NCBI GenBank assembly: GCA_041281825.1
Contig: CP166298.1
Location: 4,030,001 to 4,094,000, forward strand
DNA: 64,000 nt
From: Paenibacillus_D tarimensis_A
Lineage (GTDB): Bacteria > Bacillota > Bacilli > Paenibacillales > Paenibacillaceae
Direction of reading: 5' to 3'
Shown piece by piece: positions 1 through 8,491 of the stretch; position 1 is the first letter of the stretch; each line of letters opens with the position of its first letter. The notes beneath the pieces are model-generated. The model ran no database searches. It saw only the letters and a program-made list of their open reading frames with translations, and was not told the DNA's origin. Position numbers and translations under genes: made by a program.

Positions 1-120
1 ATTTGTTTCATTATATATTCAACACAATATTAAAATATAGACACTAAGTATTGTTTTGGCTTTAGAGCCTCAGCCTCCGTTTCAACTTAACCTCGAATCT
101 ACTTACCGGCGATACACGCT

Positions 121-978
121 TTAAATTAAATCGGGACTCTGGATGGAACCCAAGTACTCATAATGATATATTTTGCCTGACATTCCTTTTGGGACAGCTC
201 GAAGTCTCCCTTTTTGGACAAGCTGGCGGCAGTACTTGATGACAGTTTGCTTGTGAAGTTCCAGCTCATTTGGTGCCTCCGAGGGACGAATAATACGATT
301 ATGTCGGATGGCCAGACGCATTAACTGCCGTTCGATTTTTCCGAATTTGTGTGAGACCGTTCCATGATGCTCAGTGGCTGAGGCAAGATAAGGGGCTAGA
401 ATGCTCCGAACCATCCCTAATACGAATAGAGGATTTTCTTTCAACTCATCGAATGATATTGAAATCACATAGCACTCTTGCGACTGCAGGTACAACCCCC
501 GATTGAGATCCAATCGATATTTCGAACGATCCTTGCCATGTGAACCATAATCCATGATTTCGAATACGAAACGAAGGCCGCCCAAGATCCAAATAAAGTC
601 TACAAAATACGATCGCCCCCGCCAATCCTTAACCTCATACTCCGGATGCAAACCGATAAAATGTCCCATGAGGGACCACCATATTTTTTCGGCAAACAAA
701 CGGTTGCCATAACCATGTCCTCGTTTTAACGCATCTTTTCGTTCCCCATGGCGCTTTGACAAGTGATTCTTTATCCACTTTTCATGCTCGATTTCAAAAC
801 TCAACCTTCCACACCCTTTCTGGATAAATAAAAAAGCCCCGGTATCCTTCACTCTGGAAGGAATATCGGGGCGTGCTTCGCCACAGTAAGTATTAGGTAT
901 ATCATAACCACAACATTCCCGAGTTGCAAGAAGTTTTTCATACAATAGCGACTTAGAGTGTGTTTGTGCAGAATCCAT
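121..978 (-). CDS. Hypothetical protein, nuclease-like core plus C-terminal helical region
   Basis: I do not recognise a named family. The 285-aa product has a central alpha/beta stretch (about residues 115-175) where YFVDFIW is followed by RFVFEIMDYGSHGKD. This acidic residue, strand, E-x-M and downstream charged helix resemble the core of DUF559/Vsr-like PD-(D/E)XK nucleases, but the usual E-x-K lysine is a methionine, so catalysis is doubtful. The last ~60 residues (from about 225) read like a winged helix: HKQTVIKYCRQLVQKGRL followed by a basic hairpin. No clear Shine-Dalgarno precedes the ATG at 978. The upstream region on this strand is an array of four hairpin repeats (997-1171). A nucleic-acid-binding or regulatory role is inference only. 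Confidence 0.6.
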   Translation of the reverse strand: MDSAQTHSKSLLYEKLLATRECCGYDIPNTYCGEARPDIPSRVKDTGAFLFIQKGCGRLSFEIEHEKWIKNHLSKRHGERKDALKRGHGYGNRLFAEKIWWSLMGHFIGLHPEYEVKDWRGRSYFVDFIWILGGLRFVFEIMDYGSHGKDRSKYRLDLNRGLYLQSQECYVISISFDELKENPLFVLGMVRSILAPYLASATEHHGTVSHKFGKIERQLMRLAIRHNRIIRPSEAPNELELHKQTVIKYCRQLVQKGRLRAVPKGMSGKIYHYEYLGSIQSPDLI

Positions 979-996
979 ACGTCAATGCGTGCAGAT

Positions 997-1171
997 TTGT
1001 ATGACTTTTCATACAAAACCCAGGCATCAACCGCTTACGTGCACATAATTGTACGATTTGTCGTACAAGACCACTGCATCGACGGTTATTTGCACGCTTT
1101 TGTATGATTTTTCATACAAATCCTTTGCATCAGCCGTCTCCGTGCGCCTTACTATACGATTTTTCGTACAA
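997..1171. repeat. Four-unit 51-52 bp array of covarying hairpins
   Basis: Four 20-nt inverted repeats start at 997, 1049, 1100 and 1152. The first three have perfect 8-bp stems and 4-nt loops: TTGTATGA/TCATACAA, TTGTACGA/TCGTACAA, TTGTATGA/TCATACAA. The fourth is degenerate on its left arm (CTATACGA). The stem alternates between a T-A and a C-G pair, so pairing is kept although the bases change. The sequence between hairpins (around gcatca..cg..tgc) is also conserved. The array lies directly upstream of the minus-strand gene that starts at 978. Confidence 0.85.
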
Positions 1172-1465
1172 AGTCTGCCCATTGTAACTCCTTCACCCCA
1201 CGCGAGCCGCCTAACTAACCCGACTTCGCCTTCTGGGTACACTTCGCAATACACACAAACGGCATTTCTGCCGTTTGTGTTAGAAGTTGGTGGAGTAAAG
1301 GGGGATGTATGGAACTTTGATCTAATGGTTGACGAAAGAAGGACTATTAGCGGTAGTTTCAGACGCCGTGCTCCTCCGTTGCAGTTCATCAATGATGTCT
1401 TATCATACACTCCATGCGCGCGGACTGAACCCCGGGGTTCGCCCCCTTGAAGTGCTCTATCATAC

Positions 1466-1494
1466 AAAAAACGCAGCCATTAATTGACTGCGTT
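1466..1494 (-). terminator. Duplicate copy of the tRNA-Ala terminator
   Basis: The stem AACGCAG/CTGCGTT and its minus-strand T tract match the terminator at 1702-1730, 236 bp away. It belongs to the tandem duplication and has no gene of its own directly upstream. Confidence 0.6.
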
Positions 1495-1701
1495 GCTTTT
1501 ATGTATGGTGGAGCCAAGGGGGATTAGCTCGTCAACTTGCTTTCCTGTCATGGGATGTATGAAACATTGATCTAATGGTTGACGAAAGAAGGACTTTTTA
1601 GCGGTAGTTTCAGACGCCGTGCTCCTCCGTTGCAGTTTATCTATGATGTCTTATCATACACTCCGTGCGCGCGGACTGAGCCCCGGGGTTCGCCCCGATA
1701 C

Positions 1702-1730
1702 AAAAAACGCAGCCATTAATTGACTGCGTT
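1702..1730 (-). terminator. Rho-independent terminator of tRNA-Ala
   Basis: On the minus strand an AACGCAG/CTGCGTT stem is followed by a run of six T, starting 12 bp past the tRNA 3' end. Confidence 0.75.
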
Positions 1731-1741
1731 GCTTTTATGTA

Positions 1742-1817
1742 TGGTGGAGCCAAGGGGGATCGAACCCCTGACCTCATCGCTGCCAGCGATGCGCTCTCCC
1801 AGCTGAGCTATGGCCCC
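1742..1817 (-). tRNA. tRNA-Ala (anticodon GGC)
   Basis: The minus strand reads GGGGCCATAGCTC at the 5' end and ...TTGGCTCCACCA at the 3' end, 76 nt with encoded CCA. The acceptor stem is GGGGCCA/TGGCTCC with one weak pair, the T arm is AGGGG-TTCGATC-CCCCT, and the anticodon loop CTGGCAG gives GGC, which reads GCC alanine codons. It lies 47 bp downstream of nrdR. Confidence 0.95.
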
Positions 1818-1864
1818 GTTTGTGTGGCGACAGAAATGATAATATCACAGCCGGGACGGGACTG

Positions 1865-2347
1865 TCAACCGTTTTTCTCCGTGCCGGAAAGCGGGTGCTT
1901 GGACAGCAGATTCGTCAGCTCTTTCATGAACATGTTAATATCCTTGAACTGGCGGTACACCGAGGCGAATCGAACATAAGCGACCTCATCGACGGGATAT
2001 AATTGCTCCATGACAAGCTCGCCGATCGAAAAGCTTTCCACTTCCGCCTGCGCGGTCGTACGCAGCTCTTTTTCGACCTCCGAAACGATAATCTCCAGCT
2101 TCTCAATTGAAACCGGGCGCTTCTCACATGCCCGAATCAGACCGCGCAAGATCTTTTCCCGGCTGAATTCCTCCCGGCTGCCGTCCTTTTTGATGACAAT
2201 CAGCGGCGTTTCTTCAATCATTTCAAATGTTGTGAATCGGCGGCTGCACTGCTCGCATTCGCGTCTTCGCCGGATCGATTTGTTTTCGTTGGCCGGTCTG
2301 GAGTCAAGAACCTTCGTACCTCCATAATCACAGTATGGACATTTCAT
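1865..2347 (-). CDS. nrdR: Transcriptional repressor NrdR
   Basis: NrdR is a zinc- and nucleotide-binding repressor of ribonucleotide reductase genes. The 160-aa product starts MKCPYCDYGGTKVLDSR and has a zinc ribbon with CPYC at residues 3-6 and CEQC near 31-34, followed by an ATP-cone domain (about 49-139) with VIKKDGSREEFSREKI. The reading frame extends 11 codons upstream, but the family N-terminus and a GGAGG sequence 10 nt before position 2347 fix the start. NrdR boxes and nrd genes are outside the window, so the targets are not visible. Its place near the polA-coaE cluster fits Bacillales gene order. Confidence 0.96.
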   Translation of the reverse strand: MKCPYCDYGGTKVLDSRPANENKSIRRRRECEQCSRRFTTFEMIEETPLIVIKKDGSREEFSREKILRGLIRACEKRPVSIEKLEIIVSEVEKELRTTAQAEVESFSIGELVMEQLYPVDEVAYVRFASVYRQFKDINMFMKELTNLLSKHPLSGTEKNG

Positions 2348-2483
2348 AAACTGCGCCGCCTCCATTCCATTTCCAATCAAGTTCAGTTATTGTAAGCCAT
2401 TATGTTTTCCCATACGTTACCTGTCATGAAGTAAAGAATAAAGCACATAATACAAGTACCAACCGCAAGGAGGTGAAACGACA

Positions 2484-2702
2484 ATGCCACAAAATCGCAG
2501 CAGCAACCAATTGGTAGTGCCGCAAGCTAATGCAGCACTTGACCAAATGAAATTCGAGGTTGCACAAGAGCTGGGTATCCAAATCCCGCAAGACGGTTAC
2601 TATGGTAACATGGCAACCCGTGATGCAGGCTCCCTAGGGGGTTACATCACTCGTAAGCTTGTGCAAATCGCCGAGCAATCCCTTGCCGGTCAATTCAAGT
2701 AA
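2484..2702 (+). CDS. Alpha/beta-type small acid-soluble spore protein
   Basis: The 72-aa product is a typical SASP that coats and protects DNA in the dormant spore and is degraded at germination. The family core is present: KFEVAQELGI (region of the germination-protease site) and the conserved GYYGNMATRDAGSLGGYITRK segment. A strong Shine-Dalgarno, AAGGAGGTG at 2467-2475, sits 8 nt before the ATG. Upstream, CATAATA at 2446-2452 matches the sigma-G -10 pattern, but I see no convincing -35, so forespore-specific transcription is expected from the family rather than shown here. Confidence 0.95.
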   Translation: MPQNRSSNQLVVPQANAALDQMKFEVAQELGIQIPQDGYYGNMATRDAGSLGGYITRKLVQIAEQSLAGQFK

Positions 2703-2717
2703 TAATGCTTAAGCAAG

Positions 2718-2760
2718 CTTTGGCTGTCCGCTTGGAATAAGCGGCGGCCAAGGCTTTATT
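2718..2760 (+). terminator. Terminator after the spore protein gene
   Basis: A GC-rich imperfect hairpin (CTTTGGCTGTCCGCTT pairing with AAGCGGCGGCCAAGG) is followed by CTTTATT, 16 bp after the stop codon. Confidence 0.7.
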
Positions 2761-2795
2761 GTGCCCGGGGTCCCCGTTGTTCCCGCATTAAAGAT

Positions 2796-3362
2796 TTAGA
2801 ACACAGGGTATAAGTCCTTGTACTTATTATAATAATAATTTACGCGCTGTACATAGTGCCTGGTTTCGCCATAAGGAATCCGCATCACCGTTGACAGGCT
2901 GCCGTCCCATACCGCTTCCCCCAGCCACCTGTTCACCTTTCCCGGTCCGGCATTATAAGCTGCGATCGCAGCAACTGGATTTCCGTTAAATTGGTCCAGC
3001 AACAAACGGATATACCAAGCGCCCATTTCGATGCCGACGTCGGCCCTGTTGTGAACGATATCCATTGTAATGTCCGTAAACCCGGCTTGATCCGCTATCC
3101 ATCTTGCGGTATCCGGCATAATCTGCATGATCCCAAGCGCCCCCTTGGACGATTCCCTGCCGGTTTTATAATTCGTTTCGGAACGAATAATCGCAGCAAC
3201 TAGATACGGATCAACTTTGTAGTTCGATGCGCTGATCCGGATGTCGTCACGGTAATGAATAGGGTACATCCATCGCCCCATCCAGTCCGAATTAACAAAA
3301 AGAATAAAGAGCAACCCGACGAACAAAATAAGAAATACCCGCTTCTTCCGGAGTATTCTCAT
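2796..3362 (-). CDS. Membrane-anchored lytic transglycosylase (SLT domain)
   Basis: The 188-aa product has a basic N-terminus and one membrane segment (about residues 8-24), then a Slt70-type domain that cleaves the MurNAc-GlcNAc bond of peptidoglycan. Family motifs are in order: AAIIRSETNYK with the presumed catalytic Glu near residue 62, GALGIMQIMPDTA, and AAIAAYNAGPGKV. The domain is of normal length and looks intact. Its start codon overlaps the coaE stop codon by four bases (ATGA), so the two are translationally coupled. Anchoring outside the membrane is inferred from the N-terminal segment. Confidence 0.92.
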   Translation of the reverse strand: MRILRKKRVFLILFVGLLFILFVNSDWMGRWMYPIHYRDDIRISASNYKVDPYLVAAIIRSETNYKTGRESSKGALGIMQIMPDTARWIADQAGFTDITMDIVHNRADVGIEMGAWYIRLLLDQFNGNPVAAIAAYNAGPGKVNRWLGEAVWDGSLSTVMRIPYGETRHYVQRVNYYYNKYKDLYPVF

Positions 3363-3958
3363 GCTTGCGTTATCGTACGGTAAAAGTCATCCACCTGCCG
3401 CGCCGTCTCTTCAAGCGAGCCGCTGTTATCGATAACCCAATCCGCTCTTTCTCTCTTTTCTTCTATGTCGAGCTGCAGCTTGATCCGTATTTGCGCTTGC
3501 TCGCGAGACAAATCAGGCTCCCGTTTCATCAGCCTCTCGACCTGAACTTCCGCCGGGACATACACAACCATAACACCGGCATACAGATCCTCTTGTTCCG
3601 TTTCATACAATAACGGAATATCCGCTACAACGAGTCTTGCGGGATCTTCTTCCAGGTATGTATTCATCTTCTCTTGCATTCGGGACCGGATAACCGGATG
3701 AAGGATCGATTCCAGTGCATTCAGCTTGACTTTGTCACGAAACACAATCATCCCGAGTGCGGAACGATTCAGCGTCCCATCCTGATTTAATACGGCTTGT
3801 CCGAATTGTCGCACGACCGCTTCCAATGCCGGTTCGCCAGGGAGAACAACCTCCCTGGCAACCTGGTCGGCATCAACAAGCACGGCGCCCCGCTCGGCAA
3901 GCATCCCGGCAACGGTGCTTTTACCGCAGGCAATCCCGCCGGTTAACCCGATTTTCAT
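3359..3958 (-). CDS. coaE: Dephospho-CoA kinase
   Basis: CoaE phosphorylates the 3'-hydroxyl of dephospho-CoA with ATP, the last step of coenzyme A synthesis, in the cytoplasm. The 199-aa product starts MKIGLTGGIACGKST, a P-loop at residues 6-14, followed by DADQVAREV (substrate region), VVADIPLLYE and LMKREPDLSREQAQIRI (lid). Length is normal. It lies between ytaF and the lytic transglycosylase, as in other Bacillales. Confidence 0.97.
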   Translation of the reverse strand: MKIGLTGGIACGKSTVAGMLAERGAVLVDADQVAREVVLPGEPALEAVVRQFGQAVLNQDGTLNRSALGMIVFRDKVKLNALESILHPVIRSRMQEKMNTYLEEDPARLVVADIPLLYETEQEDLYAGVMVVYVPAEVQVERLMKREPDLSREQAQIRIKLQLDIEEKRERADWVIDNSGSLEETARQVDDFYRTITQA

Positions 3959-3997
3959 CGTTTCACCTCATTTAATACATCTTGGTCAGACGAATGA

Positions 3998-4696
3998 TCA
4001 AAACAGCTTAATAATGCCCATCACAACTAATATAAGCCCGGGAAGCAGTGATAACATCTTCATACGATGCGATGCGGAAAACAGAAACCCGATATGCATG
4101 CCGCACAGCAGAAATGTTCCGCTTGCCACTGCAATCAGCACAGAGGTCAGCAGCGGTGAAAAACCGAGCAGCGCAGCTCCAAGCCCTGCTCCGAATGCAT
4201 CAAGCGAAAGTGCGAATCCGAGCAGCAACGCTTCCGAGGCGGAGATCGTACCCGACCGGTCCACGTCTGCCGCTTGCGGCGTTCTCAAAATTTGAATAAC
4301 GAGCCCTAACCGTTTCAGTTCCAAGTTTAATACCGCACGATCGCCGGTTGCCTCAGCATCCGTCTGCTCCGGAGCTTCCGGTTCGTCCTTATGCTGGACA
4401 GCGGAGCCGTCCTTTTCCGAGAAACGGTTTCTCCAGAACTGCACCAGCGCAAATCCGCCGATCCCGATCAGAATCGCAGCGCCGATCATACGGGCAACTG
4501 CAGGAGAGAGATAACCTGCGACAAGCGCGCCGAACTGCATCGCGGTATAAATGACAACTCCCGAACAGCCCGCAATAATGATGACCGATAATACCGGGAT
4601 GCGAATCTTGCGCATTCCATAAGTTACCCCGACGCCAAAGCCGTCCAAACTAACCGCAAATGCCAACGTAAACAAAGAAACAAGATGCATCAGCAT
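3998..4696 (-). CDS. ytaF: YtaF-like sporulation membrane protein (MntP-type fold)
   Basis: The 232-aa product has two homologous three-helix halves, each opening with a conserved Asp in a hydrophobic helix: FAVSLDGFGVG near the N-terminus and FALSLDAFGAG near residue 158. The two halves are joined by a charged linker. This is the manganese-exporter-like fold of YtaF, which is linked to sporulation in Bacillus; its substrate is not established. The frame is open for 38 codons further upstream, but family alignment and a GGAGGG Shine-Dalgarno 6-7 nt before position 4696 support this start. It lies between mutM and coaE, as in Bacillus. Confidence 0.9.
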   Translation of the reverse strand: MLMHLVSLFTLAFAVSLDGFGVGVTYGMRKIRIPVLSVIIIAGCSGVVIYTAMQFGALVAGYLSPAVARMIGAAILIGIGGFALVQFWRNRFSEKDGSAVQHKDEPEAPEQTDAEATGDRAVLNLELKRLGLVIQILRTPQAADVDRSGTISASEALLLGFALSLDAFGAGLGAALLGFSPLLTSVLIAVASGTFLLCGMHIGFLFSASHRMKMLSLLPGLILVVMGIIKLF

Positions 4697-4899
4697 CGAA
4701 GTCCCTCCCCTTGAGCGGCAACCCATCGTCAGGAACGACGAGCGACTTCCGTTTGTGCGCGGTACTCGTTCAGAACTCCGCACACGGACGATTGCCGTTA
4801 TTCCGGGCAAACTTCGAACAACCGTTTAGGACCGCATGAATGGCATTGCCATCCGGTCCCTGCAAGGCTATACGTTTCAAAGCGCCCATGTCTGTAACA

Positions 4900-5778
4900 T
4901 CATATGCGGGCGGGGCGCCTCCGTGCATCCTCTATAGTTTTCTTATTCCTTGTGAGCGGCTGACATTGCAGACATACGTGAGTCCCTCTTCCGCCTACGA
5001 CGCTTTTCTCAATGACGTTCCCGCAGCGCCTGCATGGCTGCTCCTGACGGCCGTAGACCGATAAACGCTGCTGAAACATTCCCATCTCGCCTTGTCCGTT
5101 CACGTACGACTTAATCGACGAGCCTCCGGCTTCCACCGCCTCGCCTAGTGTCTTTACGATCGCCTCATGCAGTCTCTTCCACTCCTGAGGCTTCAATGTA
5201 TTGGCCGGCCGCTCGGGATGAAGGCCGGCAAGAAACAATGCCTCGTCCACATAAATATTACCGAGTCCGGCAACGTATGCCTGGTTAAGAAGCAGCGGCT
5301 TTAGCCTCGTTGCTTTGTCAGATAATAATTTGCGCAGCAAAGCCGTAGTAAATTCATCCGACAGCGGTTCAACGCCAAGTTTGTTCAACGGCGGCAGAAC
5401 TAATTCCTCACCAGGAGCAAAAAGATGCATCGTGCCGAATTGTCTGACATCTTTATATCGGAGTTCGGAATCGTCGTCAAAATGAAAAATTACGTGCGTA
5501 TGCTTCTCCACGGGTTCTTCCGAACGATATACGCCATATCGGCCTTCCATTCTCAAATGGGAAACTAGAACAAGACCGTCCATAATAAAACGTAAAAATT
5601 TGCCTTTGCGTTCGACTGTCCCTATCGTCCGGCCTTCCAGCATGGCGGCAAACTGCACAGGTTCGGCCGGGCGTTGTATGATCCGCGGCAGAAGTACCGA
5701 TACGCGCTTAATCGTCTTGCCGGCAACAAGCTGTTTTAACGTTCTGCGTACGGTCTCTACCTCCGGCAATTCCGGCAT
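4900..5778 (-). CDS. mutM: Formamidopyrimidine-DNA glycosylase
   Basis: MutM (Fpg) excises 8-oxoguanine and ring-opened purines and nicks the abasic site. The 292-aa product begins MPELPEVETVRR: after Met removal, Pro2 is the catalytic nucleophile and Glu3 the acid. The helix-two-turn-helix segment (LNQAYVAGLGNIYVDEALFLAGLHP) is present. A C-terminal zinc finger reads CRRCG...HVCLQCQ at about residues 244-270. About 17 basic residues follow the finger, slightly longer than usual. GGGGAGGTG precedes the start. The gene follows polA by 58 bp, so the two are probably one transcript. Confidence 0.97.
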   Translation of the reverse strand: MPELPEVETVRRTLKQLVAGKTIKRVSVLLPRIIQRPAEPVQFAAMLEGRTIGTVERKGKFLRFIMDGLVLVSHLRMEGRYGVYRSEEPVEKHTHVIFHFDDDSELRYKDVRQFGTMHLFAPGEELVLPPLNKLGVEPLSDEFTTALLRKLLSDKATRLKPLLLNQAYVAGLGNIYVDEALFLAGLHPERPANTLKPQEWKRLHEAIVKTLGEAVEAGGSSIKSYVNGQGEMGMFQQRLSVYGRQEQPCRRCGNVIEKSVVGGRGTHVCLQCQPLTRNKKTIEDARRRPARI

Positions 5779-5836
5779 ATCCGGTCACCTCCCCATTAAT
5801 GAAACTCTCTGCGCTTGAGTCTCTCAGCTATTGCGA

Positions 5837-8491
5837 TTATTTTGCCTCGTACCAATTTACGCCGAAATTCACATCCGCCTTGAGCGGAACATCAAGCTCG
5901 ATCGCCGATTCCATCACTTGCGGCACCAGCGTCTTCATCTGCTCCAGTTCCTCCTCCGGCACTTCAAACACCAGCTCGTCATGCACCTGCAGCAGCATGC
6001 GGCTTTGAAGCCCCGTCTCGCGCAGCTTCTCGTCCATACGTACCATGGCCAGTTTAATAATGTCGGCCGCCGTACCTTGAATCGGCGTATTCATCGCCGT
6101 CCGCTCAGCGAACGATCTGAGATTGAAATTCGACGCATTGATTTCCGGCAAATACCTTCTCCTCTCAAGAAGGGTTGTGACGTAGCCGTCCCTGCGGGCC
6201 TGCTTCACAATATCGTCCATATAGTTGCGGACACCCTGGAACGCCTCGAAATACTGCTCGATAAAGCGGGCCGCTTCTTTACGTGTAATATTCAAGTTTT
6301 GTGACAAGCCGAAATCGCTGATTCCGTATACAATTCCGAAGTTGACCGCTTTCGCCTGCCGGCGCATATTGCCGTCCACTTGCTCGGCAGAGACGCCAAA
6401 CACGTCCATTGCTGTTTTTGTATGGATGTCCAGATCGTGAATAAAAGCTTCTTTCAAGCCTTGATCGCCCGAAATGTGCGCAAGGACGCGAAGTTCGATC
6501 TGCGAGTAGTCAGCCGCAAGGATATACCAGCCCGGCTCCGAAGGGACGAACGCTTTGCGGATCTTCCGTCCTTCCTCCAATCGGATCGGAATGTTTTGCA
6601 GATTTGGGAACTGACTGCTCAGACGGCCGGTTGCCGCAATGGTCTGACGATAATAGGTATGCACCTTGCGCGTTTCTTCGCGAATCTCCTTGAGCAGTCC
6701 CTCAACATAAGTCGATTGGAGCTTCGTCAGCTGCCTGTAGTGCAATATCGACGGTATGACTTCATGATACGGCTCCAGCTTGTCCAGCACGTCCGCATCG
6801 GTCGAATACCCGGTTTTGGTTTTCTTAATGACCGGCAGCCCTAGCTTGTCAAACAATATTTCTCCCAGCTGTTTGGGGGAATTGATATTAAATTCAGTCC
6901 CTGCATGCTTATAAACCTCATTCATTGAGGCGGTAATCTTCTCTTCGATTTCTTTGCCCAGCTGATTCAGCGTTTCCGCCTGCACAGCTATGCCCTGCTT
7001 CTCCATACCCGCCAATATGGTCGATAACGGCAGTTCCAGCTCATAAAACAATCTGTGCATGCCGCTCGATTCCAGCTCTTGCTTCTGCAGCGGCACAATA
7101 CGGCGAACGGCGGACGCTTTTCGGGCCAGATGAAGATGGAGCTCCTCTTCGTCCGGCAGCTTGAATTTGGCCCCCTTGCCGTATACATCCTCATCTGCGG
7201 GTACGACTGCAACACCATACCGGCTTGTCAGTCCGTTTAAAGATAAACTCGTATCGGTCGGATCGAGCAAATAAGCGGCCAGTTGGACATCAAAGCTTGT
7301 CCCGCGAAGCTCGATGCCTTTCCATGAGAGTGCAAGCGCCGCTTTATGCATATCGTAGCCGTGCTTTTCCTTGGTCTGGTCCTGAAGCCACTCGGTAACA
7401 GGAGCGGCCGGCTCTCCGAACATCATTCCGGCTGGCAGGACGTATACTTTCTCTTCGGTTGCAAAAGCCACCCCAAGCAGCTCGGCCTGATGCGGATTTT
7501 CTCCGGTCGCTTCCACATAAATGCTGCTAATGTTCGGCAAGTCGGCAACAAGCTCGGGCATAAACCGCTCATCGACCGACACGACCTGAAGCTCTGCAGC
7601 CTCTTCCGCTTCCCCGGCTGCTGCCGCACCGCCGGGCAGCTCGAGACGCTCCAGCAGCGATTTAAATTCAAGCTTGCGGAACGCTTCCGAAAGGGAAGCC
7701 GGATCGTAGCCTTGATAAACAATCTCCTCCACCCCGCGGTCAAGCGGCACTTCTCTGAAAATGGTGGCCAGCTTCTTGCTCATCAGCGCGTCTTCCTTGT
7801 GCTGTTCGACCTTCTCTTTCATTTTTCCCTTGAGATTATCTACGCCGGACAGCACTTCTTCCACAGAACCGAATTCATGCAGCAGCTTGAGCGCCGTTTT
7901 CTCGCCTACACCCGGTATGCCGGGTATGTTATCCGATGCGTCGCCCATGAGCCCTTTTAAATCAATAATTTGCGCCGGAACGAGCCCGTACTTCTCCCGG
8001 ATCGCTTCAGGCGTATACCGCTCCACCTCGCTCACGCCTTTACGCGTCAAAGCGACCGTTACTTGGGAAGAAGCCAGCTGCAGCATATCTTTATCGCCGC
8101 TGACGACAAGCGCCTGTACGGCGGTCTCATCCGCGATTCGGGTTAACGTGCCGATTATATCGTCCGCTTCATAGCCGGTTAGCTCGAACTGGGCAATGCC
8201 CATCGCCTGAAGCAGCTCTTTAATGAGCGGAAATTGCTCGGACAGCTCCGGAGGCGTTTTGGCGCGTCCCCCTTTATATTCACTGTAGCCTTCATGGCGG
8301 AAAGTAATCTTCCCTGCATCGAAAGCGACCAGCATATGCGTAGGTTTCTCTTCTTCCAGCAGCTTGAGAAGCATTGTCGTAAAGCCGTATACCGCATTCG
8401 TATGCATTCCCGCCGAGTTTGTCAGCGGCGGCATGGCGTAGAAAGCCCGGAAAGCAATACTGTTGCCGTCGATCAAAATCCATTTATCCAT
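5837..8491 (-). CDS. polA: DNA polymerase I
   Basis: PolA fills gaps and removes RNA primers. In the 884-aa product the N-terminal 5' nuclease (about 1-290) carries FRAFYAMPP, YEADDIIGT and LMGDASDNIPGIPGVGEKTA. The middle region (about 310-475) is the 3'-5' exonuclease fold, but the usual acidic metal-binding motif is replaced (IYVEATGENP), as in other Bacillales enzymes without proofreading. The polymerase domain has motif A DYSQIELR, motif B RRQAKAVNFGIVYG and motif C VHDE. AAGGGAGAG lies upstream of the ATG. It is the first gene of a polA-mutM-ytaF-coaE cluster on this strand. Confidence 0.98.
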   Translation of the reverse strand: MDKWILIDGNSIAFRAFYAMPPLTNSAGMHTNAVYGFTTMLLKLLEEEKPTHMLVAFDAGKITFRHEGYSEYKGGRAKTPPELSEQFPLIKELLQAMGIAQFELTGYEADDIIGTLTRIADETAVQALVVSGDKDMLQLASSQVTVALTRKGVSEVERYTPEAIREKYGLVPAQIIDLKGLMGDASDNIPGIPGVGEKTALKLLHEFGSVEEVLSGVDNLKGKMKEKVEQHKEDALMSKKLATIFREVPLDRGVEEIVYQGYDPASLSEAFRKLEFKSLLERLELPGGAAAAGEAEEAAELQVVSVDERFMPELVADLPNISSIYVEATGENPHQAELLGVAFATEEKVYVLPAGMMFGEPAAPVTEWLQDQTKEKHGYDMHKAALALSWKGIELRGTSFDVQLAAYLLDPTDTSLSLNGLTSRYGVAVVPADEDVYGKGAKFKLPDEEELHLHLARKASAVRRIVPLQKQELESSGMHRLFYELELPLSTILAGMEKQGIAVQAETLNQLGKEIEEKITASMNEVYKHAGTEFNINSPKQLGEILFDKLGLPVIKKTKTGYSTDADVLDKLEPYHEVIPSILHYRQLTKLQSTYVEGLLKEIREETRKVHTYYRQTIAATGRLSSQFPNLQNIPIRLEEGRKIRKAFVPSEPGWYILAADYSQIELRVLAHISGDQGLKEAFIHDLDIHTKTAMDVFGVSAEQVDGNMRRQAKAVNFGIVYGISDFGLSQNLNITRKEAARFIEQYFEAFQGVRNYMDDIVKQARRDGYVTTLLERRRYLPEINASNFNLRSFAERTAMNTPIQGTAADIIKLAMVRMDEKLRETGLQSRMLLQVHDELVFEVPEEELEQMKTLVPQVMESAIELDVPLKADVNFGVNWYEAK

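Larger units (their letters stand above)
1287..1765. repeat. Tandem duplication next to, and including, the tRNA-Ala 3' end
   Basis: A segment of roughly 236-250 bp is repeated. The stretch from about 1311 (ctttgatctaatggttgacg) recurs at about 1561, followed by matching gcggtagtttcagacgccgt, the GC-rich ccccggggttcgcccc and the terminator. The last 19 bases of the tRNA-Ala gene (tggtggagccaagggggat) recur exactly at 1506-1524. A decayed third copy (tggtggagtaaagggggat) is at about 1289-1307. The copies differ by point changes and small indels, so they are not fresh. There is no coding sequence in 979-1741; I see only the hairpin array, this duplication and the terminators. Confidence 0.8.

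Noticed and set aside
1027..1467. Reading frames of 133-146 codons on both strands
   Set aside because: They translate the hairpin repeats and the tandem duplication and have no ribosome-binding site or family similarity.
1287..1817. Integrated mobile element at tRNA-Ala
   Set aside because: No integrase, excisionase or cargo is present between the copies; the unit is only about 240 bp.
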